The notes under the pieces are model-generated. The model ran no database searches, was not told the origin of the DNA, and saw only the letters and a list, made by a program, of their open reading frames with translations. A stretch of DNA of 17,859 bases from Methanobacteriota archaeon (GTDB taxonomy: Archaea; Thermoplasmatota; Poseidoniia; Poseidoniales; Poseidoniaceae). Shown here piece by piece: positions 15,496 to 17,859 of the stretch. A program made the translations under genes and the position numbers. The stretch covers positions 1-17,859 of the forward strand of contig JABJFP010000027.1 in the NCBI GenBank assembly GCA_018662715.1, given 5' to 3'. How positions within the stretch are numbered: the first letter of the stretch is position 1; every line of letters begins with the position of its first letter.

Positions 15496-15506
15496 TTATT
15501 TGAATA
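15496..15506 (-). promoter_or_regulatory. Candidate TATA-like box for the hydrolase gene
   Basis: Minus-strand ATTCAAATAAT lies 22-32 bases before the hydrolase ATG within the 59-base gap to the GST-like gene, suggesting separate, possibly leaderless transcription. Confidence 0.35.
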
Positions 15507-15533
15507 TCGTTGAGGGATAAGCAACGCCTTCAG

Positions 15534-16127
15534 TCACTTATCTGGCATCCATTGTTTGTGCTTTTTCATGCACACTCCGAATTCCTCTGAATTAAGTTGC
15601 AGAGAGAGCCAAGAATGAACGTTCGGCCACGGCTGCTTGTCAAACCAGTCACGGTTATGATTTGCGAATTGACGAACAAATGGGAAAATAGCGTCGCTTA
15701 GGTGACCAGATGGTAGTTCTGCCTCCAACGATTCAAGAAAAGAACAAGCAGCCTCACGGTGCTTAATCTCGTCAACATCATCGTAACGGTTTGGATATTT
15801 GTATCGATCAAGGTGGAATTTGAATTCGTTATCATTCCGGTTAATCCATTCTTGCTCATGCGAACTGAGGTCCCAATTCAACACGTATTGCATGATTTCG
15901 AGGCTCTCTTCAATGACGGTCCCATCAGCTAATTGTAAAATTGGAACGGTTCCTTTTGGAGAAATCTCCATCATATGCGCCGGTCGGTCACGAAGAATCA
16001 CTTCTCTGTGTTCAACCTCAAACCCGGTGCGCACAATGGCCATGCGGGCTCGCATGGCATACGGGCAACGACGAAATGAGTACAATATGGGCAAAGCAAC
16101 TTGGCTTCCTTCCTCCAATCTCTTCAC
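15534..16127 (-). CDS. Glutathione-S-transferase-like protein with N-terminal thioredoxin fold
   Basis: A protein of up to 197 residues. The N-terminal thioredoxin-like half (about 12-85) has LYSFRRCPYAMRARMAI (15-31), with a single active-site C21 in CPYA, a KGTVPIL loop (58-64; the cis-Pro position) and VIEESLEIMQYV (71-82), as in omega/Grx2-like GSTs. The rest is helical and consistent with a GST C-terminal domain. It may reduce or conjugate thiol compounds; which thiol this organism uses is unknown. The gene follows the DRG GTPase by 22 bases. The start is uncertain: the first codon is GTG at 16127, and in-frame TTG codons 4 (16118, about 8 bases after a GAGG) and 12 (16094) are alternatives; homologues usually begin just before LPILYSF. 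It strongly resembles bacterial proteins, so transfer is likely but unproven. Confidence 0.85.
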   Translation of the reverse strand: MKRLEEGSQVALPILYSFRRCPYAMRARMAIVRTGFEVEHREVILRDRPAHMMEISPKGTVPILQLADGTVIEESLEIMQYVLNWDLSSHEQEWINRNDNEFKFHLDRYKYPNRYDDVDEIKHREAACSFLESLEAELPSGHLSDAIFPFVRQFANHNRDWFDKQPWPNVHSWLSLQLNSEEFGVCMKKHKQWMPDK

Positions 16128-16149
16128 CTCTTGATATTACTTGAAATCC

Positions 16150-17265
16150 TCAGCGCTTAACAACAATAGTTAGGACATCGCCATCCTTGAGTTGGTGGTC
16201 AAGACCGACCCGTTGGTCGTCAAACTTAGCACTTGGACCACGAATTCGGGCGAACCGAAACTTCCTCACGAAGTCACGGTGAAGTTTAATGCAGATATTT
16301 TGAACCGTAGAATCATCCTTGACAATAAGGGGTTCTTCCATGTCAGCCTCTTGCCCTTGTGGCTTGAGGTAGACTCGCATAAATCCAAGGTTGTCATAGA
16401 TGAAATCCTTCATTTCTTCTAATCCGATATCCTTGAAGGCTGAAATGTTCATCACGGGCCAATTATGGGGTAAGGCTGCCCGTGCTCTTGCGATATCATT
16501 GTCGGTAGCGATGTCAATTTTGTTGATGGCAATTACCGCAGTTTCGTAAATACGATTTCCTGCGAGACAGTCAACGATTTGTTCAGCGGTAGAATCTTCA
16601 CGAAGCGTGACTAGAGCAGAGGTGTATCCAAAGGAACGGATGATGTCTGCCATTTCTTCGTTCGTAAGGTGAGTCTGCTCAACCGTACTGCGGATCTCAA
16701 CACCTCCCCGGTCGGTTCGCTTAATGAAAATCGGCGGCTTCTCTTCGTTCAAGCGAAGTCCAGCATTGTGTAGTTCTCTGTGAAGAACATCAAAGTGCCC
16801 GTCTTGGAACGGGTCAACGATATACAGCACCATGTCTGCACTCCGGATGACATTGAGAATTTCTCTTCCACGTCCCTTTCCTTCGGCTGCCCCCTTGATG
16901 AGTCCAGGCAAGTCCAGAATCTGGATTTTAGCTCCACGATGTTCCATCACTCCGGGAATACATGTGAGCGTGGTAAAGGCGTAGCCACCGGTTTCAGAGT
17001 GTGCATCCGTGACCTTAGAAATGAGGGTCGATTTACCCACTGAAGGAAATCCAACCAGCGCAACAGTAGCGTCACCGGATTTGCGAATTTCAAATCCTTT
17101 ACCGCCGCCGCTTGCTTTTGAGTGTGCAGCGACCTTCTCTTCCTTTAGTTTGAGTTGGGCGATCTTTGCCTTTAACTTCCCAATGTGGGCGTTTGTGGCT
17201 TTGTTTTTCTGGGTCTTATCGATCTCGACGCGAATTAACTCGATTTGCTCTTTAATCGTCGCCAA
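16150..17265 (-). CDS. DRG-family (Rbg/OBG-type) GTPase with TGS domain
   Basis: A 371-residue GTPase of the developmentally regulated GTP-binding protein family, conserved in archaea and eukaryotes and linked to translation and ribosomes. The N-terminal basic helical region (1-60) is followed by G1 GFPSVGKST (72-80), G3 DLPG (118-121), GRGREIL (131-137), G4 NKID (248-251) and G5 SAF (275-277), with the DRG-specific insert between G3 and G4. A C-terminal TGS domain covers about 295-370. Length matches DRG (about 365). The start is TTG at 17265: the frame has a stop 8 codons upstream and no ATG or GTG in between, and GGAGGG lies 7 bases before it. The GST-like gene follows by 22 bases. Confidence 0.95.
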   Translation of the reverse strand: MATIKEQIELIRVEIDKTQKNKATNAHIGKLKAKIAQLKLKEEKVAAHSKASGGGKGFEIRKSGDATVALVGFPSVGKSTLISKVTDAHSETGGYAFTTLTCIPGVMEHRGAKIQILDLPGLIKGAAEGKGRGREILNVIRSADMVLYIVDPFQDGHFDVLHRELHNAGLRLNEEKPPIFIKRTDRGGVEIRSTVEQTHLTNEEMADIIRSFGYTSALVTLREDSTAEQIVDCLAGNRIYETAVIAINKIDIATDNDIARARAALPHNWPVMNISAFKDIGLEEMKDFIYDNLGFMRVYLKPQGQEADMEEPLIVKDDSTVQNICIKLHRDFVRKFRFARIRGPSAKFDDQRVGLDHQLKDGDVLTIVVKR

Positions 17266-17272
17266 GACAAGA

Positions 17273-17278
17273 CCCTCC
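17273..17278 (-). promoter_or_regulatory. Shine-Dalgarno that fixes the TTG start of the DRG gene
   Basis: Minus-strand GGAGGG ends 7 bases before the TTG at 17265. With no ATG or GTG between the upstream stop and this codon, it is the evidence that translation begins at TTG. Confidence 0.65.
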
Positions 17279-17301
17279 TGCTTCGGGGTTCAGCACGTCG
17301 T

Positions 17302-17332
17302 TCTTGAAGGCTCTTACAAAATAGGCTCTTCA
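17302..17332. repeat. Short repeat around a TATA-like element upstream of the DRG gene
   Basis: On the plus strand TTGAAGGCTCTT, then ACAAAATA, then GGCTCTTCAA: GGCTCTT is repeated directly and TTGAA/TTCAA form an inverted pair. On the minus strand the centre reads TATTTTGTAA, 49-58 bases before the TTG start, suitable for a TATA box with a leader of about 25 bases holding the ribosome site. A regulator site is possible but unproven. Confidence 0.3.
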
Positions 17333-17346
17333 ACGGGCCGATGGAC

Positions 17347-17859
17347 TCAATCTCGCCGAGCAATAATGCTGGCCAAGAGAACGACCATCCCTGTCGCAGC
17401 AAGACCGAGGGCTGGCACGGCTGGAGTTTCGTCTTCGACCTCGTCAGCGTCACATGCTGTACCGATTCCGTCGTTGTCTGCGTCGGCTTGGTCAGCATTT
17501 GCTATCAGTGGACAATTGTCGCTTTCATCCACAATGCCGTCACCATCATCGTCTGCATCTGCATTGTTTCCGATACCGTCTTCATCAGTATCTGTGGTTT
17601 CATTGGCGTCGTTGTCAAAAGCGTCTTCTGTGTCGTTCAGTCCGTCGTTATCATCGTCAGCGTCTGCGTTATCACCGATACCATCGCCGTCAAAGTCAGA
17701 TTGTTCATTGACATCAAACGGGAATGCATCATCTGAATTATTCACCAAGTCGTTGTCATTGTCATCATCGCAAGCGTCCCCCATGTTATCGTTGTCAAAG
17801 TCCTCTTGGTTTGGATTTGCATCATCGGGGCAATTGTCTGCATCGTTGTTAATTCCATC
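17347..17859 (-). CDS. Thrombospondin type-3 repeat surface protein, C-terminal part (partial at right edge)
   Basis: The reading frame stays open to the window edge, so the true start lies outside; an internal ATG at 17784 is not the start. The visible 170 residues are tandem calcium-binding thrombospondin type-3 repeats: DNCPDDANPNQ, GDACDDDNDND, DFDGDGIGDNADADDDNDG, DTDEDGIGNNADADDDGDG and DNCPLIANADQADADNDGIG. Paired Cys lie in CP and AC positions. The end is a short spacer (EVEDETPAVPAL), a hydrophobic segment (LAATGMVVLLASIIA) and the terminus RRD. This tripartite tail resembles archaeal C-terminal sorting signals such as PGF-CTERM but lacks an obvious PGF, so a simple membrane anchor is equally possible. 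Predicted to be secreted, calcium-stabilised and attached to the cell surface. Confidence 0.88.
   Translation of the reverse strand, partial: DGINNDADNCPDDANPNQEDFDNDNMGDACDDDNDNDLVNNSDDAFPFDVNEQSDFDGDGIGDNADADDDNDGLNDTEDAFDNDANETTDTDEDGIGNNADADDDGDGIVDESDNCPLIANADQADADNDGIGTACDADEVEDETPAVPALGLAATGMVVLLASIIARRD

Noticed and set aside
17347..17736. Plus-strand frames rich in Val, Cys and Ile opposite the thrombospondin repeats
   Set aside because: They are the mirror of Asp-rich repeat codons (GAC/GAT), a common antisense artefact of such repeats.
1..17859. CRISPR array, tRNA, rRNA, insertion sequence or attachment site
   Set aside because: No regularly spaced repeats, tRNA-like cloverleaf, transposase motif or flanking terminal repeats were seen; nearly all of the window is filled by the listed genes.

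Overview
The window looks like chromosomal DNA from a marine euryarchaeon, most likely of the Marine Group II / Candidatus Poseidoniia type; this assignment is inference. Supporting it are an archaeosine-type tRNA-guanine transglycosylase with a PUA domain, a DRG-family GTPase with a TGS domain, TATA-like boxes about 25 bases before several starts, and acidic calcium-loop repeat proteins. Mixed with these are genes of bacterial flavour: a full SufCBDS-SufE set and a glutathione-S-transferase-like protein. Genes are tightly packed, often with 4-base ATGA overlaps, and no rRNA, tRNA, CRISPR array or insertion sequence was seen.

Left block (20-5548, minus strand): a five-gene operon read right to left. 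It encodes ATPase A, permease A, ATPase B, permease B and a tryptophan-rich AttH/CrtC-like protein. The first four genes overlap by 4 bases each, and the last follows after 9 bases. This predicts one export machine, or two related ones, of the ABC-2 class; substrate unknown. Permease B carries an acidic, probably extracellular calcium-loop domain between its first two membrane segments. Just upstream (5616-7853, minus) is tgtA, which makes the archaeosine precursor in tRNA; its usual zinc-binding cysteine cluster appears degraded.

Central block (7915-13936): an iron-sulfur cluster island. A NifU C-terminal-type protein points left. A 39-residue Cys/His protein resembling a CDGSH motif, too short for routine ORF calling, points right, followed by sufC, sufB, sufD, sufS, sufE and a MIP18/DUF59 (SufT-like) gene. 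The last six overlap or nearly abut and form one operon: SufS strips sulfur from cysteine, SufE relays it, SufBCD assembles the cluster, and the DUF59, NifU-like and perhaps the tiny Cys/His protein may serve in transfer. Two similar GGGTC...CCCA palindromes precede sufC.

Right block (13972-17859, minus strand): a membrane-anchored metallo-beta-lactamase-fold hydrolase resembling NAPE-PLD/UlaG enzymes; a GST-like protein in a likely operon behind a DRG GTPase; and the 3' end of a surface protein made of thrombospondin type-3 calcium repeats with a C-terminal membrane anchor, running off the right edge.

The most unusual items are the tiny Cys/His protein before suf, the altered zinc site of TgtA, and the tandem ABC operon with a calcium-loop permease and an AttH/CrtC-like partner.
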